Origin: Rhodococcus sp. IEGM 1379
Lineage (GTDB): Bacteria; Actinomycetota; Actinomycetes; Mycobacteriales; Mycobacteriaceae
NCBI RefSeq assembly: GCF_030056815.1
Contig: NZ_JASHKR010000039.1
Span: 1 to 46,205 of the forward strand
Direction of reading: 5' to 3'
Length of the DNA stretch: 46,205 nt
A program made the translations under genes and the position numbers. Below are positions 31,137 to 40,302 of this stretch, one piece after another. The notes under the pieces are model-generated. The model was not told the origin of the DNA and ran no database searches. It saw nothing but the letters and a program-made list of their open reading frames with translations. Positions within the stretch are counted from its first letter, which is position 1. The number at the start of each line of letters is the position of its first letter.

Positions 31137-31894
31137 TGGCGGATGTCCTGGGTGACCGCAAAGTCGTCGACGTACTCGATCGAGCGGTCTGGGGCATCAA
31201 CCCCGTTCTCGACCTTGCGTACAGCGATCCGCTCGGGATCAAGCGTCGTACGTTCGAACCGACGGATCCGGAGCGAGGCGCCGCCGAGGTTGTTCTCGAC
31301 GCCGTCGCCTGGGTTCTGGACGTCATCAAATTCCCCGGTACCGCTGCCTGGTCGGTCATGTCCGACGATCAACGATCCCAGTGGTGGACCACCCGACTGG
31401 GCGCACTCAACACACTAGTTGTCGCATTTCCCGGGATCTTCGGAGTTTTGCTCAGCCGATTACCGATCCAGGATTTGCTCGCTTTTGCCAATCAGGCCGT
31501 CGTCCTGGTGGCTGTTGCGCGTGAGCACGGAGTGACCGAGCGCGATCAACAAGTTGATCTTCTCGCGTCAGTTCTGTGCCGCCGCGAGGTGGAATCACGA
31601 TCGGTGCTTTCCGGAGAAAATCTTTCCGAACAGCCCGTGACCAGCGTCGACGAGACCTGGCGACCGTTCGCGCTGATCGGAACGCTCTGGCGGACTGCCA
31701 AGACTTTTCGGGCAATCAGCGACGAACTGCACAAGCGTCCCCAGCGTGCGAAGCCGTACGAGTTGGCCGGAAAGATCCCCGTGATCGGCGTCGTAGCCGA
31801 CTATCTCGGTGAGCGCGGTGCGCTGATCCGTGCTTCGTCAGCCGGTGAGAAGTGGATAGCGATTCGGACGAAGAACGCCACCACAGTAGGCTGA
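31136..31894 (+). CDS. Conserved protein of unknown function, coupled to fbiC
   Basis: A 252-residue protein; the ATG shares one base with the fbiC stop (TGATG). It begins [21 protein letters not shown] helical central region contains two hydrophobic stretches (LGALNTLVVAFPGIFGVLL, about 90-108, and LLAFANQAVVLVAVAREHG, about 117-135) and then VTERDQQVDLLASVLCRREV, which looks like an EcsC/DUF697-type Q-V-x-L-L-A segment. The C-terminus carries IPVIGVVADYLGERGALIRA and IAIRTKNATTVG. I cannot assign a function. Position directly after FO synthase suggests a link to F420 metabolism or to a membrane process, but fbiC in M. tuberculosis is not followed by a homologue I recall. Confidence 0.65.
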   Translation: MADVLGDRKVVDVLDRAVWGINPVLDLAYSDPLGIKRRTFEPTDPERGAAEVVLDAVAWVLDVIKFPGTAAWSVMSDDQRSQWWTTRLGALNTLVVAFPGIFGVLLSRLPIQDLLAFANQAVVLVAVAREHGVTERDQQVDLLASVLCRREVESRSVLSGENLSEQPVTSVDETWRPFALIGTLWRTAKTFRAISDELHKRPQRAKPYELAGKIPVIGVVADYLGERGALIRASSAGEKWIAIRTKNATTVG

Positions 31895-31953
31895 AATGTG
31901 TTAAGTCGCTTGCGCGGAGCAGGTGCACCTCTGGAAGGTAGGGAGAGAAGGCA

Positions 31954-32277
31954 GTGACCTACACGATTGCTGAACCGTGTGTAGATGTGTTGGACAAGGC
32001 TTGTATCGAGGAATGCCCTGTCGACTGCATCTACGAGGGTGGGCGCATGCTCTACATCCACCCCGACGAATGTGTCGACTGCGGCGCGTGTGAACCTGTC
32101 TGTCCCGTCGAAGCGATCTTCTACGAAGACGACGTTCCCGAGCAGTGGAGTCCGTACATCAGCGCCAACGTCGATTTCTTCGACAACCTCGGCTCGCCTG
32201 GTGGAGCCGCCAAACTCGGCAAGGTCGACTACGACACGCCGTTCATCAAGGCCCTGCCTCCCATGGGTGAGGAATAG
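31954..32277 (+). CDS. fdxC: Ferredoxin FdxC (7Fe-8S)
   Basis: A 107-residue actinobacterial ferredoxin carrying one [3Fe-4S] and one [4Fe-4S] cluster for low-potential electron transfer. The first half has CVDVLDKACIEECPVDCIYE and the second CVDCGACEPVCPVEAIFYED, matching the M. smegmatis-type seven-iron ferredoxin, with the usual C-terminal extension after VCPVEAIFYEDD. The GTG at 31954 is preceded by GGAGAG. It ends 5 bp before dapC, as in M. tuberculosis Rv1177-Rv1178, so the two are co-transcribed. Electron partners are not visible in the window. Confidence 0.93.
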   Translation: MTYTIAEPCVDVLDKACIEECPVDCIYEGGRMLYIHPDECVDCGACEPVCPVEAIFYEDDVPEQWSPYISANVDFFDNLGSPGGAAKLGKVDYDTPFIKALPPMGEE

Positions 32278-32282
32278 AAATC

Positions 32283-33386
32283 TTGTCTCGTACTCCGGTT
32301 GCTGCCGGGCTTCCCGATTTTCCGTGGGATTCGCTGGCAGATGTCACCGCCAAAGCACACGCTTATCCCGACGGCATCGTGAACTTGTCGGTAGGTACGC
32401 CGGTCGATCCGGTTGATCCGGTGATCCGGGAAGCTCTGGCATCCGTTGCCGAGGTCCCGGGTTACCCGACGACACACGGAACTCTCGCTCTGCGTGAGGC
32501 TGTCGCCGAGTCACTCGATCGCCGCTACAACATTCCGGATATCGATCCGGCAGCCGTGCTGCCGGCCATCGGTACCAAGGAAATGATCGCGTGGCTGCCG
32601 ACGCTCCTGGGCCTCGGCGCAGACGACCTCGTTGTCATTCCGGAGTTGGCGTACCCCACCTACGAGGTGGCTGCGAAATTGGCCGGCGCGCGGATCATTC
32701 GCGCCGACGGACTGAACAAACTCGGTCCCGAATCGGCATCGCTGATCTTCGTGAATTCGCCGTCCAACCCCACCGGCAAGGTGCTCGGCCTCGAGCATCT
32801 GCAGAAGGTTGTGGCGTGGGCCCGCGAGCGCGGCGCAATCGTCGTCTCCGACGAGTGCTACCTCGGCCTGACCTGGGAATCGGATGCTCTGTCCATTCTC
32901 GATCCACGCGTCAACGACGGTGACCTGACCGGCCTGCTGGCCGTGCATTCACTGTCCAAGACCTCGAACCTGGCGAGCTACCGCGCCGGTTTTGTCACCG
33001 GCGATCCAGCCTTGGTGGCGGAACTTCTCGAAGTCCGCAAGCACGCCGGAATGATTCTGCCGCTGCCCATTCAGGCCGCGATGGAAGCTGCACTCGGCGA
33101 CGATCTGCACGAGAACGTGCAGCGTGAGCGTTACCGCGAACGTCGAAGCGTGTTGCTCGACGCCGTTCGTGGTGCCGGATTCACCGTCGAGAACTCCGAG
33201 GCCGGTCTTTACCTGTGGGCTACTCGCGGTGAAGCCTGCCGCGACACGGTTGCGTGGTTCGCCGATCGCGGCATCCTGGTCGCTCCCGGTGAGTTCTACG
33301 GACCGAGCGGAAGCAAGCATGTACGAATCGCATTGACGGCTACGGATGAGCGGATTGCCGCTGCGGCAAAGCGACTCACGGCGTAG
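32283..33386 (+). CDS. dapC: Succinyldiaminopimelate transaminase DapC
   Basis: A pyridoxal-phosphate aminotransferase (class I fold) predicted to convert N-succinyl-2-amino-6-oxopimelate to N-succinyl-LL-2,6-diaminopimelate in lysine/peptidoglycan precursor synthesis. At 367 residues it has normal length. The cofactor lysine is K226 in SLSKTSNLASYRAG; NSPSNPTGKVLG and SDECYLGL are the standard PLP-binding motifs, and the C-terminal KHVRIALTAT holds the substrate arginine. The start is TTG 32283. It follows fdxC by 5 bp and ends at a strong terminator. The order matches M. tuberculosis fdxC-dapC, supporting this name over another aminotransferase. Confidence 0.9.
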   Translation: MSRTPVAAGLPDFPWDSLADVTAKAHAYPDGIVNLSVGTPVDPVDPVIREALASVAEVPGYPTTHGTLALREAVAESLDRRYNIPDIDPAAVLPAIGTKEMIAWLPTLLGLGADDLVVIPELAYPTYEVAAKLAGARIIRADGLNKLGPESASLIFVNSPSNPTGKVLGLEHLQKVVAWARERGAIVVSDECYLGLTWESDALSILDPRVNDGDLTGLLAVHSLSKTSNLASYRAGFVTGDPALVAELLEVRKHAGMILPLPIQAAMEAALGDDLHENVQRERYRERRSVLLDAVRGAGFTVENSEAGLYLWATRGEACRDTVAWFADRGILVAPGEFYGPSGSKHVRIALTATDERIAAAAKRLTA

Positions 33387-33400
33387 TCAATTCTCGAAAA

Positions 33401-33445
33401 CGATTGTCCGGCACCTGAACTTCAAGTGCCGGACAATCGTTTTTT
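33401..33445 (+). terminator. Rho-independent terminator of fdxC-dapC
   Basis: CGATTGTCCGGCAC (33401-33414) pairs with GTGCCGGACAATCG (33426-33439), followed by TTTTTT. From 33446 to 33700 no gene or clear regulatory element was found; it only contains short TTGTCG-like repeats around 33525-33545. Confidence 0.9.
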
Positions 33446-33700
33446 GCCGTGGCACTGTGGATCGTCAGACTTGTTTGTCCTGGGCTCTGGTCATAATGAG
33501 CTTCATTCCGATTCGGTATTCGGTTGTCGTTGTAGTTGTCGCTGACGCTCATTGCCGGGATGTCGTCCACACACGGTCAACAGTTGACTCGGCTGTTTCG
33601 CCCTGTCCAGCAAAGACTTCGGCGCCGCAGGAGTATTACACCCGGGTGGACCGAGGCAGCACGGTAGGGCCATCCGGGATTCGGCAAACGCATCCTGAAG

Positions 33701-34597
33701 TCAGTGGCCGGTAGATTCCTTTGCCGGCGAAGCGGGAACCGGAGCACCATATTCGCTGGCAGCCCACGAGGCGAGCAGTCGCAGCGCTTGTTCGGATCCG
33801 GAACCCGGCTCTGCGGTGTAGATGGTTAGTGTCAGGCCGGGTTCGGCGGCCATCTCGAGCCCCTCGTACGCAAGGGTGAGTTCACCGACGACGGGGTGGT
33901 GGAATGTCTTGGAACCGGTGCCGTGGTGTCTGACATTGTGTGCGCTCCACCGACGACGAAAGTCTTCGCAACGAGTGCTGAGCTCGCCGATGAGGTCGTG
34001 AAGTTCCTTGTTGTGTGGGTCGCGGGCGGCTTCGGTACGCAAAATAGCGACCGTCACCTCGGCAAAGAGATCCCAGTCGGGGTAGAAGTCACGTGCCCGC
34101 TCGTCGAGGAAGGTATATCGGGCGATGTTCGGCGGCTGGCCCGGCATGTCGTAAACGTCCCCGTAGAACGCGCGGGCCAGCATGTTGACAGCAAGGATGT
34201 CCATGCGCCCGTTGCGGACGAATGCCGGGCCGGCGGTGATCGCGTCGAGGGCCCACTGCAGACTCTGGTGCGGCAGCCACGTCTTCGAATTGCGGCGCCG
34301 CGGGGGCCTGGCCACGGGACTTGCTGCATGGGCGAGATCGAACAAATGCGCACGCTCGGCATCATCAAGGCACAGTGCCTTGGCAAGACTGTCGAGGACC
34401 TCGGGTGACGCACCGCTGATTGCGCCGCGTTCTATCCGTGTGTAGTACTCGATGCTCACCCCGGCCAGGGTCGCGACCTCACTACGGCGAAGCCCCTCGA
34501 CCCGCCGATTGGTTCCCGCTGGGAGTCCGACCTGCTCCGGAGTGACCAGGGCGCGACGTGAGGTCAGGAATTGCCGGACTTCCGCTCGATTGTCCAT
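33701..34597 (-). CDS. HTH transcriptional regulator, MmyB-like
   Basis: A 298-residue regulator: an N-terminal HTH_31/Xre-type helix-turn-helix (RRSEVATLAGVSIEYYTRIE, RGAISGASPEVLDSLAKAL) and a C-terminal MmyB-like PAS/ligand-binding domain (WALDAITAGPAFVRNGRMDI, AVNMLARAFYG, NIARYTFLDERARDFYPDWD, FHHPVVGELTLAYEGLEMAA). Members bind fatty-acid-like or other small ligands and commonly control a divergent oxidoreductase or transporter. It is divergent from the MFS transporter-ADH-lipoprotein operon, which it most likely regulates. The intergenic region holds no clear palindrome I could identify. Confidence 0.88.
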   Translation of the reverse strand: MDNRAEVRQFLTSRRALVTPEQVGLPAGTNRRVEGLRRSEVATLAGVSIEYYTRIERGAISGASPEVLDSLAKALCLDDAERAHLFDLAHAASPVARPPRRRNSKTWLPHQSLQWALDAITAGPAFVRNGRMDILAVNMLARAFYGDVYDMPGQPPNIARYTFLDERARDFYPDWDLFAEVTVAILRTEAARDPHNKELHDLIGELSTRCEDFRRRWSAHNVRHHGTGSKTFHHPVVGELTLAYEGLEMAAEPGLTLTIYTAEPGSGSEQALRLLASWAASEYGAPVPASPAKESTGH

Positions 34598-34757
34598 ACG
34601 TCGACGCTAGTCGAGGTCCCGGTGTCGAGGGAGTCCCTTGCAGTACCTCCACCAACCGGGACTCCCACCCGCACCCGATAAGTGGTGTGCTGGTGAAGAG
34701 GGGAAACCGGCAAGGCTCCCGCCTGCGACCCGTCGACGAAGAAGAAACGAAACCACC

Positions 34758-36032
34758 TTGAAGTCACAGACCAAGACGATCGAAACCGCAAGCGTACTAA
34801 CCCAATCCGCTTCCAGCGACGGTATGGTCGACCCAACCACGTCGATGCCGGCCAGGCCCGTGGACGCGTCGTATCCACACGGCCGCCTACCGTTGCATGC
34901 ACTGCTCGTCATGGCGCTCATGGGGTTCATCCTCATCACCACCGAAACCATGCCCGCCGGGCTGTTGCCGCAAATCGCGGGTGGCCTCGACATCGCCGAA
35001 GGGACTGCGGGACAGCTGGTCAGTGCCTACGCTTTGGGTACCGTGGTCCTCACCATCCCGGCCATAGCATTCACTCGCGGTATACGACGCAAACCGGTGT
35101 TCCTCGTCGGCATTCTGGGATTCCTGATCGCCAACACCATCACCGTTTTCTCCCCGGATATCGCGGCGACGTTGATCGCGAGGTTCGCAGCCGGCGCTTT
35201 CTCCGGTCTGGTGTGGGGAATGCTCGCAGGATATGCACGCCGCATCACCGCCCCGGAACTTGCCGGGCGAGCTCTCACCATTGCTTCGATCGGCACACCC
35301 CTCGGCTTGGCCATCGGAACGCCTTTCGGATCGTGGCTGGGTACTACATTCGACTGGCGTTGGTCTTTCGGAGTTCTCTCCGTGTTGACGATTGTCACCG
35401 CCGTCCTCGCCTTGACGATCGTTCCCGATGCCCCGGGGCAACGTGCGGAATCACGCGTCCCCCTCGTGCGGGTGTTTGCCATTCCCGGTGTCACTGTCAT
35501 CCTCGTCGTCATTTTTGTGTGGATGCTCGCGCACAACACGGTCTACACCTACATCGCTTCCTATCTACGTACTGCGAATGTGCCGATCTCCGTAGACGTG
35601 GCTCTCGTGGTATTCGGGCTTTCCGCACTGATCGGCATCGCAATCACAGGCGCCCTCATCGACCGCGTCCCGCGTCCCCTGCTTCTGGGCAGCCTCTCCC
35701 TCTTCCTCACCACGGGTGTGGTTTTTGTTGCCGGAAGCCAATCGCCCGGCGCAGTGCTCGGCGCCGTTGTTCTCTGGGGAATCGCCTTCGGCGGCGCGGC
35801 ACCACAGTTGCAAACAGCCATCAGCGCAGCAAGCGGCGAGAACGCGGACATCGCCAACTCCCTGCTCGGGGTCGCGTTCAATGTCGCCATCTTCTCGGCC
35901 GGAGTCCTGGGAGCGGTACTCGTGAGCACATTCGACGCAATGGCCTTGCCTGTCCTCATGATCGGGCTTGCCGCAATCGCCTTTGCGATCGTCCTCACTG
36001 CACGCCGCACAGCATTCCCTGCCCAGCGATAG
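34758..36032 (+). CDS. MFS transporter, DHA1 (AraJ/sugar-efflux-like) type
   Basis: A 424-residue 12-helix membrane protein. Family markers include [20 protein letters not shown] at the first helix and motif-A-like [34 protein letters not shown] and [15 protein letters not shown] are typical for AraJ/Cmx-like exporters. Starts are uncertain: TTG 34758 ([13 protein letters not shown]) is assumed, ATG 34824 is the alternative. It is the first gene of an operon with an alcohol dehydrogenase and a lipoprotein, regulated by the divergent HTH gene. Exported compound unknown; export of toxic aldehydes or alcohols is only speculation from its neighbours. Confidence 0.83.
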   Translation: MKSQTKTIETASVLTQSASSDGMVDPTTSMPARPVDASYPHGRLPLHALLVMALMGFILITTETMPAGLLPQIAGGLDIAEGTAGQLVSAYALGTVVLTIPAIAFTRGIRRKPVFLVGILGFLIANTITVFSPDIAATLIARFAAGAFSGLVWGMLAGYARRITAPELAGRALTIASIGTPLGLAIGTPFGSWLGTTFDWRWSFGVLSVLTIVTAVLALTIVPDAPGQRAESRVPLVRVFAIPGVTVILVVIFVWMLAHNTVYTYIASYLRTANVPISVDVALVVFGLSALIGIAITGALIDRVPRPLLLGSLSLFLTTGVVFVAGSQSPGAVLGAVVLWGIAFGGAAPQLQTAISAASGENADIANSLLGVAFNVAIFSAGVLGAVLVSTFDAMALPVLMIGLAAIAFAIVLTARRTAFPAQR

Positions 36033-36081
36033 GGCCGTGGAGAAACACCCCATCCGACCAAACACACCAGAGGATAGATAC

Positions 36082-37125
36082 ATGCTTACTGTCACCGCCT
36101 ACGCCGCTCCATCCGCAACCGAACCACTGAGCCGCACACACATCGAACGCCGCGACGTCGGCTCGTGTGACGTGCTCATCGAAATCAAGTACGCGGGCGT
36201 CTGCCATTCGGACATCCACACCGTCCGCGGCGACTGGGGTCCACAACAGTATCCGCTCACCGTCGGACACGAGATCGTCGGAATCGTCACCGAAATCGGC
36301 TCCGCCGTCACCCGCCATCACATCGGCGATCGTGTGGGTGTCGGCTGCATGGTCAACTCGTGCCGCGAATGCGTCAACTGCCGTGGCGGCGAAGAGCAGT
36401 ACTGCCGCGAAGGCAACACCCAGACGTACGGCAGCGTGGACCGCGACGGCACCATCACCCAGGGCGGGTACTCCACCCACGTCGTCGTGGACGAAGACTT
36501 CGTCCTTCGCGTTCCGGTGAGCATCGACTTCGCAGCGGCCGCCCCGCTGCTGTGCGCCGGCATCACCACCTACTCGCCACTCAAACATTGGGGCGCCGGG
36601 CCTGGCAAGAAGGTTGCGATCGTGGGGATGGGCGGCCTGGGTCACATGGCCGTCCAGATCGCGCACGCGCTGGGCGCCGATGTCACCGTCCTGTCCCAGA
36701 CCCTGAGCAAGAAGGACGACGGTGTGCGTCTAGGGGCAGATCACTACTACGCCACCAGCGACCCGGCAACGTTCACCGATCTCGCAGACACCTTCGATCT
36801 GATCGTGAACACCGTCAGCGCACAAATCGATATCAGCGCGTACCTCCGGTTGCTCACTCTCGACGGCACCCTGGTGAACGTCGGTGCACCGCCTGAACCG
36901 CTTCCGGTGGAAGTGTTTTCGCTGATCCTGGGGCGCCGCTCCTTCGCCGGGTCGGCGATCGGCGGCATCCGTGAGACCCAAGAAATGCTCGACTTCTGCG
37001 CCGAGCACGGCCTCGCTCCCGAAACCGAACTCATCGCCGCCGATCAGATCAACGACGCCTACGAACGCGTCCTTGCCTCCGATGTTCGGTACCGGTTCGT
37101 CATCGACACCGCGACCATCCTCTAG
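36082..37125 (+). CDS. Zinc-dependent alcohol dehydrogenase, cinnamyl-alcohol type
   Basis: A 347-residue medium-chain NAD(P)-dependent dehydrogenase. Catalytic zinc ligands are C41 (GVCHSD), H63 (GHE) and a later Cys (LLCAG), and the structural zinc is bound by C94, C97, C100 and C108 (CRECVNC, then QYC). The nucleotide-binding [11 protein letters not shown] fits NADP-linked cinnamyl-alcohol-dehydrogenase-like YjgB/AdhC proteins, active on aromatic and aliphatic aldehydes. The start ATG 36082 follows AGAGGAT. The MFS gene ends 49 bp upstream and the lipoprotein gene follows 5 bp downstream, so they form one operon. Confidence 0.9.
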   Translation: MLTVTAYAAPSATEPLSRTHIERRDVGSCDVLIEIKYAGVCHSDIHTVRGDWGPQQYPLTVGHEIVGIVTEIGSAVTRHHIGDRVGVGCMVNSCRECVNCRGGEEQYCREGNTQTYGSVDRDGTITQGGYSTHVVVDEDFVLRVPVSIDFAAAAPLLCAGITTYSPLKHWGAGPGKKVAIVGMGGLGHMAVQIAHALGADVTVLSQTLSKKDDGVRLGADHYYATSDPATFTDLADTFDLIVNTVSAQIDISAYLRLLTLDGTLVNVGAPPEPLPVEVFSLILGRRSFAGSAIGGIRETQEMLDFCAEHGLAPETELIAADQINDAYERVLASDVRYRFVIDTATIL

Positions 37126-37130
37126 ACCCC

Positions 37131-37694
37131 GTGCGACAAAAGCTCGTCATCGCAGGAACAGCGGCTATCGTATTCGCCGTCACCGGATGCACGACATCCG
37201 TCGAACACTCCACCCCAAATTTGACGATTCCGGCTGCCACCACATCGCTTCCTTCGTCTGCGAGCAGTTCTGCCGACCCGGCAATCGAGGTGGGCAAGGT
37301 CGAAGGGACCGTCGTGCGCTTCACCTCGGGTGATACTGCAGTCGACGTCACGATCGAATCCGATAATCCCACTACCCGTGACTTCCTCGCGATGCTTCCG
37401 CTGACCCTGTCGGTCGAAGAATTCGCAGGTAGGGAGAAGGTTAGCCGTCTGCCCAGGGAACTGGAGACAGACCGCTCGCCTGGATCGGACCCCGAGAACG
37501 GAGATCTCATCTATTACGCACCGTGGGGGAGCCTCGGCTTCTACTATGACGCAGACGGCATCGGCTACGCGGATCAGACCATTCACCTGGGCACTTACGA
37601 CGCAGCCGCAGCGCAATTGAGCCGCCTCGAGGGCGGAAATGTCACCGCCGAGGTGATCCACCAGCAGTACCGTGTGCATCCCACCATGCGGTAA
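37131..37694 (+). CDS. Cyclophilin-like-fold lipoprotein
   Basis: A 187-residue exported lipoprotein: MRQKLVIAGTAAIVFAVTGC gives the signal and lipobox (VTGC, Cys at 20). A Ser/Thr/Pro linker is followed by a beta-rich domain with DFLAMLPLTLSVEEFAGREK, GDLIYYAPWGSLGFYYDA and IHLGTYDAAAAQLSRLEGGN. This is the cyclophilin_like (DUF4377/DUF369-type) fold found next to alcohol dehydrogenases and aldo-keto reductases; prolyl isomerase activity is not established. The GTG start is 5 bp after the dehydrogenase gene. It is unusual for this domain to be lipid-anchored. Confidence 0.75.
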   Translation: MRQKLVIAGTAAIVFAVTGCTTSVEHSTPNLTIPAATTSLPSSASSSADPAIEVGKVEGTVVRFTSGDTAVDVTIESDNPTTRDFLAMLPLTLSVEEFAGREKVSRLPRELETDRSPGSDPENGDLIYYAPWGSLGFYYDADGIGYADQTIHLGTYDAAAAQLSRLEGGNVTAEVIHQQYRVHPTMR

Positions 37695-37744
37695 ATGTCC
37701 CACCGGTCTCACCGTGGCGCTGCCTGCTGACCAAGCCCCGCTTT

Positions 37745-38434
37745 TCAATGGCCCTTGAATGCCTCCGCCAACCACCAGGATCCGCCGTCGCTACTGACCT
37801 TTGCGTCGATGACGAGGGGTCGATCACGTGAACCCTCCACCCAATTACCTACCGCATCAAGATCTTCCGGGGTGCGGACGGTGACACCGTCGGCGCAGCA
37901 ACCGCGGGCAATTGCCGCGAGGTCGGTTTCCGGGAAAGTCACTATCGAACGGTCCATCTCGGGATCTGTGAAGTGATGGACCTCGGCACCGTAGGCGCTG
38001 TCGTTGTAGATCACGATCACGAGAGGAAGTTTCAGGCGGACAACGGTTTCGAGTTCCGAAATGCCCATCAGAAAACCGCCGTCGCCGAGGGTTGCAACGG
38101 GTAGGCGATCCGGTTGCGCCAACGCAGTCCCGATCGCGGAGGCCAGACCGAGGCCGATGGATTGGAAAGCCTGAGTGAAGCAGAACCCGAAATGATCGGG
38201 CACCGTCAGATAAGCGCTCGGGTATCCCATGAAGTTTCCGGAATCGACGGATACGGTGCGCTCGGCCGGGAGAATTGTATCGAGAGTTGCGGACGAGACG
38301 GTAAAGAAGCCCGACGGAAACCAAACGTAAGACCCGCCATCGCGCGGGCGGACGGGATTGCCGCGGGAACACCACCTGGTGGTGAACGTGGCCGGGGTAA
38401 TCCGGTCGCTCATGGCGAGTGCACTAAACAGCAC
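37745..38434 (-). pseudogene. Truncated thiamine-diphosphate enzyme, acetolactate-synthase-like C-terminal domain
   Basis: A 229-residue ORF covering only the C-terminal pyrophosphate-binding domain of an acetolactate synthase/benzoylformate decarboxylase-type enzyme (full-length ~550). The TPP motif is GDGGFLMGISELETVVRLKL followed by PLVIVIYNDSAYGAEVHHF. SGNFMGYPSAYLTVPDHFGF and TQAFQSIGLGLASAIGTALA lie upstream. The N-terminal Pyr and middle domains are absent, and no coding remnant of them is seen in 38435-38658 beyond a short fragment. The GTG 38434 start is preceded by no clear ribosome-binding site. Probably a decayed gene; expression as a stand-alone domain is not excluded. Confidence 0.7.
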
Positions 38435-38533
38435 TCAATGTGAACGGTCGTGGAACTCAACGGGGCCGTGAGGTCGATGATCTCGATGGACTGTGAGCCG
38501 ATTTTCACGAGTAATTTCGTTCAGCGTGGTCAT
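38410..38533 (-). pseudogene. Degenerate 5' remnant upstream of the truncated TPP gene
   Basis: AAAGGAAG precedes ATG 38533, but that frame stops at 38435 after 32 codons (starts MTTLNEITRENRLTVHRD). In a second frame, GTG 38508 reads VKIGSQSIEIIDLTAPLSST and stops at 38410; IIDLTAPLSSTT resembles the N-terminus of the cyclase/kynurenine-formamidase-like family. This looks like the surviving start of a gene whose rest was deleted along with the first half of the TPP gene. The interpretation is tentative. Confidence 0.4.
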
Positions 38534-38658
38534 GTGGCTTCCTTTGATTCGACAGGGGCGTGTAGATCGGGGCGTGTATTCGCACACTATCGAGCGCTGC
38601 GTTCTGTCACTCGCCGGGTTAGCCTGAATGAAGGTCCTCACGGGGTCAAGGAGTCAAC

Positions 38659-40302
38659 ATGGACGGCGTTACCGCAGTTCCGATTCCGGTCAATGAACCG
38701 GTTCATTCCTACGTGCCGGGCAGTCCTGAGCGTGCTCGACTTCGATCGGCCTTGAGTAGCGTTTCCAGTGAATGTATCGAGATCCCGCACGTGATCGGCG
38801 GCTCCGAAGTGCGTGGAGCGGGCGTATCAGTGGATGTCGTCGAACCTCACCGGCACGCGCATGTACTGGGCATGTTCCGAAACGGCACCGGGGAGGATGC
38901 CGCCGTAGCTATCGACGCGGCCACGGTTGCAGCCCCCGGTTGGCGTGAACTTTCGTTCGACGACAGAGCTGCGGTGATTCTGCGGGCAGCGGACCTTCTG
39001 TCGGGGCCGTGGCGTGAACGCATCGCGGCAGCAACCATGCTGGGCCAGTCGAAGTCGGTGCAGCAGGCCGAGATTGACGCTCCCTGTGAGTTAGTGGACT
39101 TCTGGCGGTTCAACGTGCACTTTGCACGTCAGATCCTGGCCGAGCAACCGCAGTCGTCACCCGGAGTCTGGAACCGGATGGACTACCGGCCGCTGGAAGG
39201 TTTTGTGTACGCGATTACGCCGTTCAACTTCACCGCCATTGCCGGCAACCTCCCGACTGCTCCGGCTCTGATGGGAAACACGGTTCTGTGGAAGCCGTCG
39301 CCCACGCAGACGGTCGCGGCGTACTGGACGTTGAAACTGCTCGAAGAAGCCGGCCTGCCGCCCGGGGTGATCAACCTGGTGACCGGCGACGGGCCGGATA
39401 TTTCTGCAGTGGCACTGCGGGATCGGCGTCTGGCAGGCATTCACTTCACCGGTTCCACCCGAACTTTCCAGTCCTTGTGGGCGCAGGTAGGGGCGAACAT
39501 CGGGGATTACGCGGGCTATCCGCGTCTGGTGGGGGAGACCGGCGGGAAGGACTTTGTGGTTGCTCATCCGTCGGCCGATCCTGCGATTCTGACAACAGCT
39601 TTGATTCGCGGAGCGTACGAATATCAAGGCCAGAAGTGTTCGGCCGCTTCCCGCGCTTACATTCCGCGAAGTCTGTGGGCGGTGTTGCGTGAGGAATTCC
39701 TTGGCGAAGTGGATGGAATTACCTACGGCGACGTGACGGATCTCGAGAACTTCGGGGGCGCGGTCATTGATCGTCGGGCATTCGACAAGAGCGTGGCGGC
39801 GATCCGGCGAGCTCACGCAACGCCCGGCATCGACGTTGTTGTCGGCGGAAAATCTGACGACAGCGTCGGCTATTTTGTTCGCCCAACGGTATTGCTGGTG
39901 GACGATCCACGCGACGAGGCGATGACGACAGAGTACTTCGGGCCGATCCTCTCGATTCATATCTACGACGACAATGCACCGGACGCATTTGGACAGATCC
40001 TGTCGGAAGCAGATTCTGCCGCTCCGTATGCACTGACCGGATCGATCATTGCCACCGACCGCGGTGCCGTAGCGCAGGCAACAGATGCTTTGCGATTTAC
40101 GGCCGGAAATTTCTACGTCAACGACAAGCCCAGCGGAGCAGTGGTGGGCCAGCAACCGTTCGGTGGTGCCCGTGCGTCCGGCACCAACGACAAAGCGGGC
40201 TCCCCACTCAACTTGATGCGGTGGGTATCGGCGCGGACAGTCAAGGAAACATTTGTTGCGCCCGAAGACTACCGTTATCCGCATATGAAGCCGGAACCGT
40301 GA
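38659..40302 (+). CDS. pruA: 1-pyrroline-5-carboxylate dehydrogenase
   Basis: Predicted to oxidise L-glutamate gamma-semialdehyde to glutamate with NAD+, the second step of proline catabolism. The 547-residue length matches the stand-alone actinobacterial enzyme. Catalytic C327 is in YEYQGQKCSAASRAYIP and general base E293 in GETGGKDFVVAHPSAD; NFTAIAGNLPTAPALMGNTV and the C-terminal FGGARASGTNDKAGS are the specific motifs that separate it from other aldehyde dehydrogenases. Start ATG 38659 is preceded by GGGGTCAAGGAG. The stop overlaps the GTG of the proline dehydrogenase gene (GTGA), so the two are coupled. In M. tuberculosis the same pair is Rv1187-Rv1188. Confidence 0.95.
   Translation: MDGVTAVPIPVNEPVHSYVPGSPERARLRSALSSVSSECIEIPHVIGGSEVRGAGVSVDVVEPHRHAHVLGMFRNGTGEDAAVAIDAATVAAPGWRELSFDDRAAVILRAADLLSGPWRERIAAATMLGQSKSVQQAEIDAPCELVDFWRFNVHFARQILAEQPQSSPGVWNRMDYRPLEGFVYAITPFNFTAIAGNLPTAPALMGNTVLWKPSPTQTVAAYWTLKLLEEAGLPPGVINLVTGDGPDISAVALRDRRLAGIHFTGSTRTFQSLWAQVGANIGDYAGYPRLVGETGGKDFVVAHPSADPAILTTALIRGAYEYQGQKCSAASRAYIPRSLWAVLREEFLGEVDGITYGDVTDLENFGGAVIDRRAFDKSVAAIRRAHATPGIDVVVGGKSDDSVGYFVRPTVLLVDDPRDEAMTTEYFGPILSIHIYDDNAPDAFGQILSEADSAAPYALTGSIIATDRGAVAQATDALRFTAGNFYVNDKPSGAVVGQQPFGGARASGTNDKAGSPLNLMRWVSARTVKETFVAPEDYRYPHMKPEP

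Noticed and set aside
33525..33545. TTGTCG/TTGTAG short repeat as a functional element
   Set aside because: Only two or three imperfect 6-bp units in a stretch with no other signal.
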